Assembly: GCA_000708835.1 (NCBI GenBank)
Contig: DF237407.1
Location: 7,077 to 71,076, forward strand
Reading direction: 5' to 3'
From: Klebsormidium nitens
Lineage: Eukaryota; Streptophyta; Klebsormidiophyceae; Klebsormidiales; Klebsormidiaceae
Length of the DNA stretch: 64,000 bases
Every line of letters begins with the position of its first letter. Within the stretch, counting starts at the first letter, position 1. This document shows positions 45,124-59,600 of the stretch, piece by piece. A program made the position numbers and the translations under genes. The notes below the pieces were generated by a model. The model was not told the DNA's origin, ran no database searches, and saw nothing but the letters and a program-made list of their open reading frames with translations.

Positions 45124-47770
45124 TCACATAAAAGCGGGAATCAGAGAGGGCCTGTAGTACTTTCATAGCAAACTTGGAAAAATGACGACCGATCCAAAAA
45201 AATTAATAGAATCATGAGCAACGAAAGGAGACGTGATCAAACAAGCTTGGGAACGAGACCAGTCTTCGATCGGTTTTCCACTCTCGAGCACTCCAAAGAT
45301 TAAGAAAATCCCCATGCGTCATTGAAACTGCCAAGAGAGACACGAGCGACTCCATGAGGGGGATACTGGGGCTTGCAGACCTGTACAGGCCTTGAGCAAT
45401 CAGGAAGACGGCATCTGGATCAATGTAATTAAAGTGACATTGATTTTTGGGGCAGAACGTTCATAGCCATAAACGACACAGCCCACAATAGTGTACGAGT
45501 TTCTCCTCATTCACGTACACAGGGGAATAGGAAGCAAACTCAAGTATGTCTCGACCTTGCTGATGAAGCGCGCAATCTTACTTCAAACAGAGATTGACGT
45601 CGTGTATTCTACGGTACTAAGCTTCGATGTCTCTAGGGAAAAGAATTGGTGCGGGAGTATGTTGAATCACTTCAAGAATTGATTCTTAAGACAAGGCCTG
45701 TTGCATGGGTCAGGACAAACAGCAAGGGTCAGCCGTGCCGGCACAAGCAAAGAAGCATCCGAATAGCGCTCGAGAGAATGAGCTGTGGTACATACCGTGG
45801 CACTGCAAATGAAGTTTGGCTGTGCTCGCCTACTCGGACACAGCAGCCTAGTATGAAGTTTACGGGTTCTTCAGGTAGGCTGCAAATACGAAAAAGGTAT
45901 GCACTCAATGATTTCCGAACAGCTGCGCTCCGGCACAAAGTTCAGGCGTTCCAGGACTTGAAGTGCGCATTATGCTCTCGACTTTTCTGCCTCCAATATT
46001 GTGCTTGCGAATTCTGAAAGGAGAGCTTAGCACAGGGCACCGATCAACGCTTTGGGTACGGTCCTCAACCACGGGAAATAAGCTGAGGAACTAACGAGAG
46101 AAAGCGGTTGCCGTCTGAAACAAGATTGCACCACCAACCTATGAGAAGCTTGGCGTCACGATTGGTCAATATCGGCCTTTTAGACTGAGCATTCTGAAAC
46201 ACGGATTGCATGAGACAAAAGCCGTCAAAAATAGGCCGGTTGTAGGCTTCGAACGGTCGACTTGGAGAAGTGTCAAGGTGCGAGGCCGGGCAATACGGGT
46301 CCTCTTTGATTCGCTTCTAGCCCTTCTGCAGACCTGCTCCCCTCTCGAAACCTTTGTGCTCGTGCGTCGCAACAAATACGTCCAAGTTGACCCATCTTCT
46401 ACGTACCACTTGATGACCGTGAGTTCCCAGGCATGACGACACAAAAGGAACAGAAAATGGGAGAAGCAAAGCTTCCTGGAAGAAAGAACTCAATCAATGT
46501 AGGGTCGAAATTGGCGGAAGGTGACGAGATATCTTAGGCTGCACTCTCGACTAAGTTTTGATCGTTGCAAACCAGCACGTATCTCGATGCAACAACTCTC
46601 ACTTGGACCACGTTGTAGATCCGTAGAATAGTTTGTGCCCGAGACTGATGCACGACAGAACGGAAAGGCGAGTCTTTGATCAGATGCGGGATGAGTGAGT
46701 AGAATTGAAAGCGAGAGCCTCTCTATTCACTCGTCCGTGTGAGTGAAGGCACCATAAGCCCGACTATCTCAGGCAGAGACAGAGGTCCAAAAATATTTAG
46801 CAGAGATCACAACCGCAGTCGTCGAAAACAAAGGGCCTTGCGGAAAGTAAGGATGCAACCTGTATGATTGAACACCGAGTGCCCAGTCGTCTGGCTCAGC
46901 TTACATAGGGCTCAAAAGCTCCTTCGTTTGGGGACTGGAGGATGCTACCAAAGTCCTACTAGTGATTGCAAATATGTTTTAAGAGGCACGAGAAACCGAT
47001 CAAGCACACCAATGCAGAAGAACTGTCTTGCTTGCAGAAGAGTTTGTTCCTTTCTGCTGTTCGATTAATGAGCGTACCTTGACAAGGGTTTAGTCATCAA
47101 GTTCAAGCGACTCACCTTTCAACCATTTGATAGTCCGCTTGACAGCATTGGATAATACCACAGCTCTGGAGCTCCCTTATAGGCGCAGTTCAGATAAGTA
47201 GGCAAACGAACAGAATACGCCCAGGTTTCCCTGCATCATAATAAAGTTGCGCTGTGTTAAGTGATAATTCAAGACTCATTCTGTTGCTTTTCACAGCGTC
47301 GTAGGTGAATCCCTCCATGCCTGCCTTTTTGAAGCAGAACTTCCATTAATACAAGCAGAACTACAAGGGACTCCAGCATTACTGACGGCGGCAAGAAGTA
47401 CATACGGGGCGCGGTCGGATTCAGGATTGTTTGGGCAGAGGCAGCTCCTGTTAGGGCTGACGTTTTTTGTTGCGCGACCCAGCCTTCCAGGAAGGACGCA
47501 CTATCACATAAGGAAGTACACCGTCCACGTGCTTGGCAGGCACTTTAGGCTAAGAGATCATTCAGACCCCTCATGGAGCGGAGTCGTACTGAGAGCTGGC
47601 AGGGTTTGAGTCCAAAACTTCCAAGTACAAGAGAGCACAATCTATTTCAGAGGAGGATGTTGTGTGCCTGCACGACTACAAGAAAGGCCCCTTGTTTGGA
47701 GCCTGATGAAGTATGAAAGGTTGCTGAAAAGCCTTTTTCTACCGACAGGATTCAGGAAAAGCTTTCAACG
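45124..47770. other. Stretch without a supported gene
   Basis: May include 5' untranslated exons or promoter of the HEAT-like gene. A minus-strand frame at about 46200-46440 (VIKWYVEDGSTWTYLLRR) looks mildly protein-like, but I could not place splice sites or a family. Confidence 0.4.
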
Positions 47771-49580
47771 TTGAGAACTTTAATTGTGTCTTTGTCGGCC
47801 CTGCCCATGATTCTGACAGCACCCTTGAGCTCCAGCGGCGGGCGTGAAACAATCCCAATGACTGCGTGTTCCCCTTCTGCCAGCATTCCGTAGTTTCAAC
47901 TGGCATCCACTAATGGCTGCTATTTGGATGATTGGCAGACTCTGAAGGTCCAGAGAGGGGGTCAGACCAAGCTTCAGAGTCAAGCACCTTGAACCTTCAA
48001 ACAAAACTTAGGTGCCTGCAATTGCTCCTCTAATCATTGTTCCTCGAGGAAGGACAATTGAACAGGTGATAGTCAAGGGATTACTCTGCACAGGACAGCA
48101 CAACCTCATCCTTCACAGCATCCGAGGAAGTATTTGAGAAGCATTTGGACAGGCCAAAAGGCTTGTGATTAGGGTTACAATAAAGCTGTCACCTTCACAC
48201 ACTAACAGACTTCTTCATATTTGCAACTCAATATTCAAACGTTGTTTCCAAAAGAATCTGCATCACTCTTCTCAAAGGCCTCCTCTTTGGTCAAGGTTTG
48301 AAAAGCTGACACAATTGACAATAAATCCAAACAATCTGCAAGGCGCGTGTGCTAACTGGCCAACATTGCATGCAAGTTTGAAAGCCCGAGCAGTGTAACA
48401 GCCACACTATACGTGGTAAAATCAGGGTGGCAATCACCCACTTGCAATTCCACATTGCCAGCTTTCGAAGCGTCAGCCGACACAGAGCTAGAGCCTTGTA
48501 TCTACTCTTGGACGGGTAGACGGTATCCTTGAAGCAACTTCCCTTGAAACAACACCGGAAGATTCTAAGAATGAGACTGTAAACCCAATGTGGTCCATGC
48601 TTACCTGAAACCCTAGAAGCCACAATCAATGCTGGCAACTCCCCAAAAGCCTTCAACGCAGTAGCCAATCCCTGCAATGCAATAGTGGCACTCCGCCTGC
48701 TGAGACAAATCTGCTGCTAAATGGATTGTAGAACTTTTGCACTAGCTACTCTGCATGATTTCCTTGATAAGAGCAGCAAAAACTAGCTTGGCTCTCAGTT
48801 TTGCTGACATGAATAAATGCAAGAATGTTCGAAAAGACTCCTTGTCAAACTCTGGAATTCCCTGACTATATATTGGAGACTGTGAGAAATTCTGCCCCTT
48901 CATTCGCATACGTAGAGCTTTTCCAGATGCAGGTGCAGCATAGCTTGGCAAGGTACATTGACGTGATAAATGCGCAGCAGCGCAGTAATGTGTCTACAGC
49001 ATAGGTTTTCTAAAAGCACTATCAACTTCCCAGGCCTCTAGATTTGTCACTGCCTGGCTGAGTCTGAAAATGCATTCAAGTCAGCCCTTGGCTCAGAGCA
49101 GCTTTTGCAACTTTCCTTGCAGGTGGTACCAGGCTGAATGTTTGGAGAGAAGCCCCTTCTCATTGACGTGGTGGAATAAAGACCCTGATCGATCTTTGCC
49201 AAAGCTGTTTTGCATGAAGTAGCAAAGATATCGGGTGAGAGCCAAACATAAGTTGGTTATCTTGTAGGTGGAAACGCCCATTGAATCTAAGGTAAGCCTG
49301 CAAAGCTGGCATAAAGGAAGAACTGTGATCGGCCGATGCTGAGGAGCAAAACGAAAGAAGAACGCGCCGGGGGCAGCACGTTCGAATCCAGCTGCCATGA
49401 AATTACTCACCTTGCAGTGCCTTGTTGATAAGCGCAGGCTTGTTTTTCTCATATGCAAACCAACACTGAGTCATTAAGCAGTGGTCGAGACGCTTCACTG
49501 TTGTCATGGATCAATAGCGCTAGCTGCTTCCGAAGCTCAGCACTCGGCGCAGCAAACACGTCTGTCTGACATGGTCAGTG
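47771..49580 (-). other. Minus-strand exon-like pieces of an unresolved gene
   Basis: The best piece is 48671-48605, between a TTGCAG acceptor and a GTAAGC donor, coding GLATALKAFGELPALIVASR. Others are an end coding NKPALINKALQ with a GTGAGT donor at 49410-49405, a frame near 49310-49140 (GVSTYKITNLCLALTRYL), one near 48880-48750 (AKLRAKLVFAALIKEIM) and one near 47890-47770 (AVIGIVSRPPLELKGAVRIM). They suggest a helical, perhaps HEAT-like protein with many short exons, possibly extending the neighbouring gene upstream. The joins are not resolved. Confidence 0.35.
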
Positions 49581-49988
49581 ACAACTTGTTGAACATTGCT
49601 GGAGACTCAAGAATTTAGAAGTGTGCTCAAAGCTGGACAGTACGGTATCACCACGGGTCCACGACAACGAAAGTCGGCCTCGCGATTTAATGCACCCGTG
49701 TGCCGCCTGTTTTACAGTCGGCTTCGGCTCTGCCAGGAAAATGTCAACACGCGGTACGTACCAGACAATGAGCCGGGCATATGGATGCTAAAGATGAATT
49801 CCCGATTGGAGAACGGTAAGTTCTCTGGTCCAGACCTTTACGTACCGGCGTGCTAACCCGATATTTTTAACAGGCATACCGTAACCCGTTACCCGTATAC
49901 GGTATGATATTAAAGGCTGGGCCGACCAGGCGTGATTACCACGAACCGGTGTCATGTGTGGACCTAGCCGGCTGGAGCGAGGGTCTAA

Positions 49989-50519
49989 CCGGTGCCGAAG
50001 GCACCCAGCCGGCTGGGCTCCGGCTGGAAAACCGGCGTGAGTGACCGGGTACCGGCTGAGATTGGCTGAGAGACTGTCCAGCTAGCTAGATACCCGGCTA
50101 AATGGATCCGGGGACTTGCGGCAGGAACGAAGGGTGGCCCGACCTGTCGTCACTGCACGGTCAAATTCGGGCCGCCAACTTCCGACCGGCGGCCGCGCGT
50201 CGGCCTCAGCGGCCCGCCCGGCGGGCCCGGCGAGATCGGCCGGACGTACGATCGTACGACGGTCACTCAGCTCAGAGCTGCAGCAAGGCCCGGACCAGGG
50301 TTTCCCACGGACTTTTGTCCCGGCCGGCCAGCTGCCGGCGGCCCCCCGGTTCAGCCGGCTCGATAGGCGGTCTTTGGCTGTACCGGCCGGCTGGGCCTAG
50401 CAAGTGCCTGCATTTTCTGCCGGCTAGCAGCCGGCGGGGTGCCTTCGGCACCGGCCGGGGTCCCATCTCGGCCGGCCAGGTCCAGGTTCTCTTGCCGGCT
50501 GTGGGAAACCCTGGCCCGG
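49989..50519. repeat. GC-rich locus with two interlocking inverted repeats
   Basis: Arms 49989-50013 and 50430-50454 are inverted with one mismatch in 25 (core GGTGCCGAAGGCACC). Arms 50290-50308 and 50501-50519 are inverted with one mismatch in 19 (core AGGGTTTCCCAC). The two pairs interlock. The whole locus is full of GGCCGGC and GCCGGCTGG words. No reliable coding frame. Confidence 0.7.
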
Positions 50520-50619
50520 ACTGCCGGGGAAGGCAAAGCTGTTGGCTACGACTGAACAAGCGCAACATGATCTTGGCAGCAATCATTGAATTTGGTGAGC
50601 AGACGGAAAACCGTTGAAT

Positions 50620-53600
50620 AATCTGGCCTGCTTGGCTGCGCAAAAATGGTAGAACCCCGGGTTCAAGTTGACAATCCTGGATCAGTGTCAGCTCGACGCG
50701 CTTGATCAGTGGCTAGAGACTATGTGGGACTCAAGCTTATAGAAGTCACTGAATCTTGAAGGTCGTCGGAAGCAGGACCCTCCAGGAAAATCCGGTGGCT
50801 CTAGATCACCAAATCAAACTTACGCGTGAACGATCGAGGCTGACCTTGATAAGGGTTTTAGTCCGACTTTGTAATCAGGCAGTACAAGTATATTCTCAAG
50901 TCTAATCAAATCTTTAACCAGCTATCATTCGACGTCTATATGTCTGCGCCGCTGTACCAAGATACCAACTTAACTCACAACTGTTCCCAACCAAGGTTTG
51001 ACGTGGTCATTGTAATAAGCACAACTGGCAAGTCTACGTAGCTTTTACTCCATTGGAGGTTCGCTTTCTTGTAAACTGATAACTCAAAACGGTGCGAACG
51101 GTGCACCTTAGAATAGTATAAACATGCGTTGCGTTCGCTGGTGATTTGCATTGGCCTTGTAGACAGAACGTCAGATGACCCACCATGCACGGGCGGCTCA
51201 GATGGCGATGCGGTACTTACTTTCATCAGTATCTTTGACCGCGGTGGGGTGGCGCCGGTGGGGCGGGGCGGCGCAGGCGCAGCAGCGAGCGCTGAAAACC
51301 GAGTGGCCTGCGCAGCCAATGATAGCATGCGACCATGCTTCGCCAGCTAGCAGCGGCTGCGCGCTTCAGACCTGACCCGCAAAGTATGGCCGCGCTCCTC
51401 TCCTCTATTTTTTGAAAAAGGTGAAGTCTGCCAACCGGCAACTGATCAACTGGGTTCAGTATCAATCTAAAAGCAAAGGTTGAAGCAAGCCTACTTCCCG
51501 TCAAGACGTTTGAGAACGTCTGATGCCCCTAGTGAGTCCCTCTTAAAGTAGGAAATGAATAAGCCGTCAACGAGTCCGTTGGTCCATCTCTGGTTGAATA
51601 TCGTCGGTTAGATAATCGCCAGGGGAACTTTGGTGGAGATGCAGGCCAGCGAAAGGGCAGCCGCTCAATCTATTTTAGATTTTGCTTGAGATACTGGTCC
51701 GATGAAAGCCAGAGAAGCTCAATGATCGGAATGGACGGAGACTGCGCGCTCGATCACTTATTGCAAACCTCAATCATTCGCTGCTTAGCTAGCGAACTTT
51801 TCCTTGAAAGGTTCCCTCTTTGCGCCGATTCGGATAACGTCAAGATCCTGTCTAATTTAAGAGTCCTCACGAGCTGAAAACATGGAACCTCGTAAGGTGG
51901 TGATAGTTTTGCAGTTGCAGAGCCAGCATACATTTCCTTAAGCGCTCGCGACATGAAGGAGATGGGTTGGAGTGGACAGCCGTAGCTAATTCATGCCGCT
52001 GGAACAAGGAAGCTATATAGCGGGTTACAGCAAAATTGCGGTAAATCTAGCGGGGAATCAAAAACGTTACATACTTTCTTACAAGGCAGAAATCGAGCTG
52101 GTCTCGTGAAAAACATGACCGGTGAACCTTATGCTCAACCTCTCAGTGCTGGCTGCACCCATTAAACAGATTGCTTCTGAGAATAGCTCAGCAGACGAAA
52201 GTAGTGCGGCTGCGCGAGCACCCGCGGCCGCGCGTGCGCGCCTGAACGGCTGGCGCGCGTAGATTGCGGCCCCGAGAGCGCAACGGAGCAGATACTAGCG
52301 CGGAAGTGCGGGGACGCGAGCGCGCTGAGCGCGGATCGCGTGCACTGCGGCCCCGCAAGCACTGGCAGTGTATTTCTCAAAGAACCGACTGAGACGTTTC
52401 GTGCCATTCGTTTCGCCCTATTGGCCGGCTGTACCGAGTTTTGGCACGACGTGTCGATGAATTCCTGCTTACCAATAGGAAGAGCGGCTCTCTCGCGGCA
52501 GATTGCAGATGGCGTCACATTCAGAGAAGTGAAACGGCTCTGCCAAACACGTATGTGGCAAAGCGTGGATCGATCCAAGCCACCCTTCAAGATACGCGCC
52601 CTAAACGGCTTTGTCAGCAATCAACTGCAGGAGTCTCATTTGTTGTTACTTATTCCACTGGCGAAAACAGCTTACTTATCAAGAAAGATATGAACGGTTT
52701 CAGGATCATGCGTGCCAGCAGAGGCCACAAGTACGTAGTTTTGACAGCACTTGCTGTTGAAAGGCAGCACCGCCTCTACCCCCGTTTCTAAGGCGCACTC
52801 GAAAGCCTGGCCTTCGGGAATGAAACAAGCTGTAAGCCCCGAAAACGACTTTCGAAACGTCCCGCCATTCGTCGTGCGGGACGGACGGCCAGATCATCTG
52901 GAATTTTACGTCGAACTACTTGTCGGTCCCAGCGCCAGCTCGTTCAGTATCATGGGGCTAGCGGAACAGCGGAAACTTGAGCAAATCTGCTGTACCCGGG
53001 AGCATCCCCGCTGGTGCGAAGCGGGAACCAAAGGCCCGGCTTACTTCCATATGAAGGGCGGCTTCTGTAAAACTTGTAAGATGAAAGTGAGCGGGTAATA
53101 CAACCGGAATCTTGTGCTAATAGCACGTTACCTTGTTTGCGGCCACGTCCAATAAACGGCCCCGGCTGCACGTAAACCCGTACGTATACGATGCCGCATG
53201 CTCGCAAATGCGGCGGCCGCCTGGCATCATGATCGGTCGGGGCATGAGGCGCGGCAGCGCGAGCTTCCGCGCAAGGCGGCAGCGGCACAGCAGGTGAGGT
53301 GTCATTTATGCGGCCTCTGGAAAGGCACGGTGACTCTGATCTAGACATGACAATCTCTGTCTCATTGCTGTCCTGACTTCTGCCAACTCGACGAAAAACA
53401 GCATACGGATCTGCTTATAGATTGCGCTTGCCTGCGACGGCTCATTGAGGATCCTGAGTTGAGACTTACCACTGGGATACTGCGTAAGACTTAGAGGAGC
53501 ACATGAATTGCGGTCTGATATGCACGGACGTCGCGCTTTAGCAGCAAACGTGGGGCCTCAGTTTCAAGACATACAAAGATAAGTGGTCCGGCGGTATGCG

Positions 53601-56600
53601 CTGGCCACCGTACTGAACTTACATCAAAGCCTCGCTTCGTTCTGCGACATGTCATGATGGAAGTAAGCGACCAACGAATCGTGGTGCTTGCAAGTGCTTG
53701 CAAGTGCTTTTCAATGAAAACAGTCCCACGTCAAAGGGCACTTTAGCAGCAATCTCAGCAATACCATAGGTATTACGGAGTAGACCGTAAAATTCCAACT
53801 GGAAGAACCCAGTAGGCGATGAACGTGCAGAAGGAAGATTCATTGATCTACAGTCGACTAGATTTAAGTCGAAAGGAGGCTGTAAATCCTAGGTTAACTT
53901 TACTTTCAAATAGGACCGGGCCTGGGTCCTCGAAACAAAAGTGAAAGAAAATCAAATATCGTAAGGACGAGGAAGTCCGATGTGTACAGTAATGTTGCTT
54001 CGCGGAAAGATTGGGCCTGGCAAACAGTGACTGCTTTGATGTGGATTTTATTTCCATTTTCGGAAAGGCGAGACTGCATTAGTATGCTTCAAAGAAAGGT
54101 CAAAGGAGCCCTCGGGTCGTGCTTCAGGCTCCGTTCGCGTCGCTGACGTTCGCACTCGGCGCTGCTCGCTCGAAGCTGATTCATTAGGCATTTGATTGCA
54201 AGACGTAGAAAACCTAGCGGAAAAACGAGTCACCAACTCCATAACTACACGCTGACGTTGGAAAAGGAGCGTCAGCTTTGTCACCCCCCACTTCTGTGCG
54301 TGGAAGAATCACATCTCCGGGGGCGTTACATCGTTGCTGCCAACAAGGATTTGGAAGCGTGTTTCAAGTCGCTCTTCTGTTTCTTAAGGTGGGCAGACGT
54401 GGTTGATTGATAAGAAATAACGTCAGCATCATTGTTACGAAGGCCGTCAATCTGTCTCTTGTTGCGGTCACTAGGTGCTCCGTCGTACGATTGCGAAGGA
54501 ACTCCGAACCAGGCCAGCGAAATAAGGGAACCGTTACATCGGGGCCAGTACATATGCGCCGCGGGAAGTAAAAACTATCGGCTTGATTTTGACATCAGCT
54601 GCATGGCACAACAATATCATCAGACCTTTTGAGAGATCGCTCCATTCCAGAATGATTGGCTTGCAGCGCTCTTGAAAAGAACCGGAAAAACTTGGTACTA
54701 AAGTACAAATTCTTGGAAACTCGGGCTCAATGTCATAGGGCTGGTCTTAGAGTCTAGTTCAAACGGCATCACTTTTGAGAGGCTCGTTGGCGGAGCAGAC
54801 AAAGACCCAAGTGTCAGTGTAGTACACCACTGCCATCATGACCCTTCGCTTCAATTCGAGGCAAATCGTGATCACCGTTAGGCTGCCAAAATAATCCTAC
54901 AAAATCTGGCAAAGCCAGCAATGACTTTTCTACCAAAATCCGCCAGTCTAGACTTGCATTCCGGAAGTTTGCATCTCTTGCTTGCCAAGCCTGGAAGCTG
55001 CAAAACGGCAACGGATCTCGTTTTGTGGTTGGCACAGGCGGATCTAGTGCCTGTTTGTAAGGAAGGAAAGCTCTCCAGAATACAAACGTCTTTGGATGCG
55101 AGCTTTCTCGATGATGTGTGGGAGCTGCCAAAACCTTCAGAGCACCCATCCGCTGCTTTCGCAGGAGCCTTAGGAGGCCCGAATCCTGGATAATTCGCAT
55201 CATGGGCAAAGAATTGGCGAAAAAAGGTGCTATTCAATCCTGAGCGCACAATGGCGTTGATCGAAAGTAGGCACCAAATCTTTCTTTCTAAAAACAGCAC
55301 TGATGAGGACTTTTAAGTAGGAAGGCCTAGTCTCATCTGCCAAGCTTCCTGCGCTCTTGATTTTCTCCGCACTCAGTTCCTGTCTCATCTCAACAAAAAA
55401 GATAGTGACTTTGTCATGTGGGTATCCGCGCACTGGATACAAATTCAAGTAGCAGCTAGTAAAGTTGGGCTCGGTGCAGAAATGGTAATTGCTCGCCAGC
55501 GATCATGTGCAAAGATCTGAAAGGTGCCAACTTGAAGAACAGGTCAGCAAGCAACGGTGAAGCCTTCCTGAAGACACGAACTTGACGTGGCGACTGATAC
55601 ACCTGCTACTAAGAGGTCACGTACTCTGAGCATTCGGACGTAGCGGGGGCTTCGGAGACCGTGACAACCAGTAGGCCAAGCAGTCTCTGCCTTTTCGAGA
55701 TTGTGAAACGCCGACATCTATTCTCGAAAAGACCGAGCGTCTGGCGCCTGGCTGCAAGGCTTTCGGCATCAGCGGGCAGGAACAATGCTCGTGGGCCGCC
55801 AAAAATAGACATACACCCAAGTTCTCAGGCCGCATCGTTGCCGGGGCGTTCTGAACGGGCAAGCAGAGACATCATGGAACAGGCTAAGTAAAGCCGCATC
55901 ACAAATGCAGAAGAGCTCGTCCGATCACAGAACACTGTGTCGGAGTCACAGACGTGATTGGCCTTGGACAGAAAATTTTGCCTACCAAAGATTTTCGCAA
56001 CCTCAGCCCGAAGTACGTCTCGGTGCCATCAGGATATCAGTCCCTTCCGGAGACGATGACAGCAGGGCGCCTTCAAACGGTGGCATCTCAGAGTCTCCTC
56101 GTAAAGTGCCGTCAGGAAGCTCAAGTCACTGGAAGCATACTTTTAATCAATTAGCGATGGAACAAGCGAACTAGTGCAGAAAGAGAGGTTCAGCGAGTCT
56201 GCAAACGCCTCAAAAGCAAAGGTTGAAGGTCAAAACTTTCCAGGATGCTACTTCGTTTGCAAGATAAAGACGGTGTCTCGATTATTCTAGATCTACACTT
56301 CAACGTCCTGACAAGAGAGTCGGTGAGTTAAGGTGCTGGATCACAGCTCCCGCGTGTATAAGGAGAGCTAGCCCGTACAATTCGCGCGCGCGCGCGAGTC
56401 GCTCGCGCGGGCCCACCGCACGCATCGCCAGGCCTCCAAGGACTTGCGTTGTCAAGGGCAGAGGCGACTCGGGCAGAACCGCCCACCAGGCTAAGTTGAT
56501 GGAAGGAGTTCAAGACTCTCACCCCTTCACGAAGCTTCTTAATTGTGTCTCAGTCTGCACGGTAGTCAACCTTTCTTTGAAAGATATATCCATCTTTCAA

Positions 56601-59600
56601 TAGGACATGTATTTTAATGCAAAGATTTCAAGAGTCCGAGATGAGGTAAGCTGAAGAACTGCTCTTCAAGAATATCATGGCTCATTCATACGCACTTACA
56701 GTGGTCAGACTCAACGTGCCAGTCGGAGTTAATCCGGTCACTGCCTTCTTAGTGGCACTTCAAACTCAGCAGAGTTGTCGCTCCTATCTAGCCAAGGTGC
56801 ACCGCTGAACTGATGCTCCTTTCCGTTTCAAAAAAGCACTATGAAGCGGAAAATGTACAATTAGGAGAAGACAAGTCTAGGGAAAGGCCACTATGGGTAT
56901 TTAGAGATTACTCTTAACATCTGAGATCATGCTTCAGAGACGCAGGTCCGAACAATCCGCTCAACTAATTACCCACGCGTCGATGTTTGTAATTCTGCTG
57001 AGCGGAGGATGAGGTGAAAAAGCAAATGAACGCGGGGCGGCGTGGCGCGGGCTCGCGCGCGGCTGCGCCTTAAGAAGCGCGCGCAATTATAGCGAAAGTG
57101 GCCTAAGCTCATGCGAATTCGAGCGCGACAACGCCGTCACATGCAGTAGGAAATACGGAAACTAGAAACAAGCAAGGATGAAAGAAAACCAAACGGATTA
57201 AGGGTTGAGGCGTCAGAAGTGCTCAAAGAAGAGTACGTGCCTGATGGGCAGAAGCGGAGAGCAGACATGAATCACCGCCGCCGCCCGCTCTCGAAATGGA
57301 ATCGGTCGAAGACGCTTCCCTATTGAACATCATTGAAAAATTTAGATTGTCTTCACAGACAGGTCGGGTGGGATCCACTAAAGCAGACTGTCAATCGTAA
57401 CATTGGGAAAGTGACAAATGTCTTGTAACTTTGGGAAAGTGTTAAATCCATATTTTTGAATAATGATTCAAGCCCACTACGCCTTGAAATCTTGAAGCTG
57501 CAGTCAGGCACAGGCCACGCATAGGCTTGGGTCGTTTGCCGGGAACCGCCTTCGAGACAAAGGTGCTGGTGTGCCTGGACGGCAGCCCATCTTTTGTTTC
57601 AAACGATGGTACGGAAATCCACAAAGTGACAGGTACGCATCCATGGGGAAACAAATCGAGACGACTTACGTGCCGTGCCTATAACGCAAGCTGAATGAGT
57701 GGCAAATGAGTGGCACCTGCCAAATTGGTGTGATGCGCTGTCCACGCTGGGACCGAAATGGGCGCTGAAGAACGAGATTGAAAAACAGCTTAGCGTTCGG
57801 CAGCGTTCCGGCTGCGCGCGCCGTTCGCGGCGCGGCCGCGAGCGCTTCTACGCGCCAAGCGGGCCGGCGCGCGGGCATGCGTGTGAGGACGGATCGAGCG
57901 GTGAGATCGAGACGTGCGCATCGGTCCAACACGACTGATCCGTTTCTGGCACGAGAGTGATTTCTATCTTAAAAAAACTTGGGAGTACCCACCCGAAACG
58001 AGGTCGCGTGCACAACTCCGCATGCACCTCGATCGAGACCCTGTAGTGCACCCAAGTGCGCCATCAAATCCAGATCGACGAGCTTTGTGCCGTCATGCGA
58101 ATCCAGTACACACGAAGAAACCAACCACAAAAAACTAGGCTGATGATCGTATGTCCGTCGAGACTGCGAGCTAGGACATGCAGCCCCATCGTTCCGGCCA
58201 AAATGGTTGATGTAAAATCTGATCTCTGTACCTCGAACTTGGAGTATTCAAACACTGACAGCATAGCACTTGGTCTCGCTTGATACTGAAGATACACAGA
58301 TTTGGAAATGAACAGCAGAATAACAACCTGTTGCCAGAAGCCTCACAATACGGCTGTCAAAAGGCGTGGGCGCCGACTATGTGCGGACGCCGGTGCTCCA
58401 ATTCATGTCGGCATCAATCCGCTGGGAAGCCTTCTGGCGCCTTGGGCCTTATAAAACTCAGTAGAGCCAAGAATCACTTGCCATACAACGTACCCTTGAG
58501 ATCACTCAGATAGCTCTTCAAATTGGCTGTGAGGGGAATGAACTAGAGATTCGGTTTTCAGGTTGAACTCAAATCAAGCACCGCACTCCAGGACTCACAG
58601 TAAGGTCGCAACCGGAAGATGGGGCCACAAGCGAGCGGTGGCAAGGGAGCAAGCGGGGGGCACGCGCAGATGCTGTATCAAAAGCAGCTAACATCCGGAT
58701 GAAGTTAGCGCTCGTGTCGCGGGGACGTCATACTACTGGGTCTGAGTCGTTCATCAGCGCCTGGCCGAAATCTTGCACTTGCTGGACTGATTTGCAAAAC
58801 CGGAAGAATAGTCAGCAAATTGGAGGAGGCCGCTCGAGCCAGAAGCAGAATGTCAGGACGTTTCAAACTAGACTCAGGCTGTCAGGCTCGACATTACCGC
58901 CGCGCGCCAACTTTCGTAGAGATAGAACACCACATTATGGCCGGAGCCGTGATCTTTCCCGCTGACATCATGTTGAAAAGTCTCCAAGGATGCATTGGTG
59001 ACAAGAATAAAAGACCGTTTCTTGTGAGAGGTTGGCACGAGCCTCCCTTCACGTTCTGGCATATTCCGATTCAAGCACAATATCCCTAGCATATTAAATA
59101 TTGTCATGTTTGTAAGGTCAAGCGGCATCAGCTCGGTAAGGCCGTCCATTTTGCTGCCGTCTCTAGCTTGCGAGTTTGATTGGATCAAGGTTTGGGCGAC
59201 AGGGAAAAAAGCGACCCTGGCAACAACTTTTATCTGAGAGCACTACGTACAAGAATCATAGACGGTATCGTGACGGCGTCACGTTTGTGCTACATTTGCG
59301 TCAGTTAGAAGCACTGCAAGTCATGCGAACACATCACCGCCTCTTCAAAGATATGCGCTCACAAATATGCGCTCATCCGCCAGCCCTGTATCCGCCAGCC
59401 TACTTGAAAGAAACGAAGGTTCGACCATAAGTGCTGCAAGCTCGGTATATATATACGGGCAGCTTGATCTAAATCTCCGGTTCTTTGCGTGCGTGAATGT
59501 GTTTTCAACTGGGCTTCAACTAGGCTTCGCGTGCGCCCACGGGCCGGAGCCCTAACTTCATGGTACGGAACTTTACAAGGAGGACGCAAAAGATCACGGC

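Noticed and set aside
50102-50617. 171-codon frame in the GC-rich locus
   Set aside because: Arg/Pro-rich, made of inverted-repeat sequence, with no stable protein texture.
58820-59188. Overlapping frames on both strands with some protein-like texture
   Set aside because: Neither strand is favoured by codon pattern, domains or splice sites.
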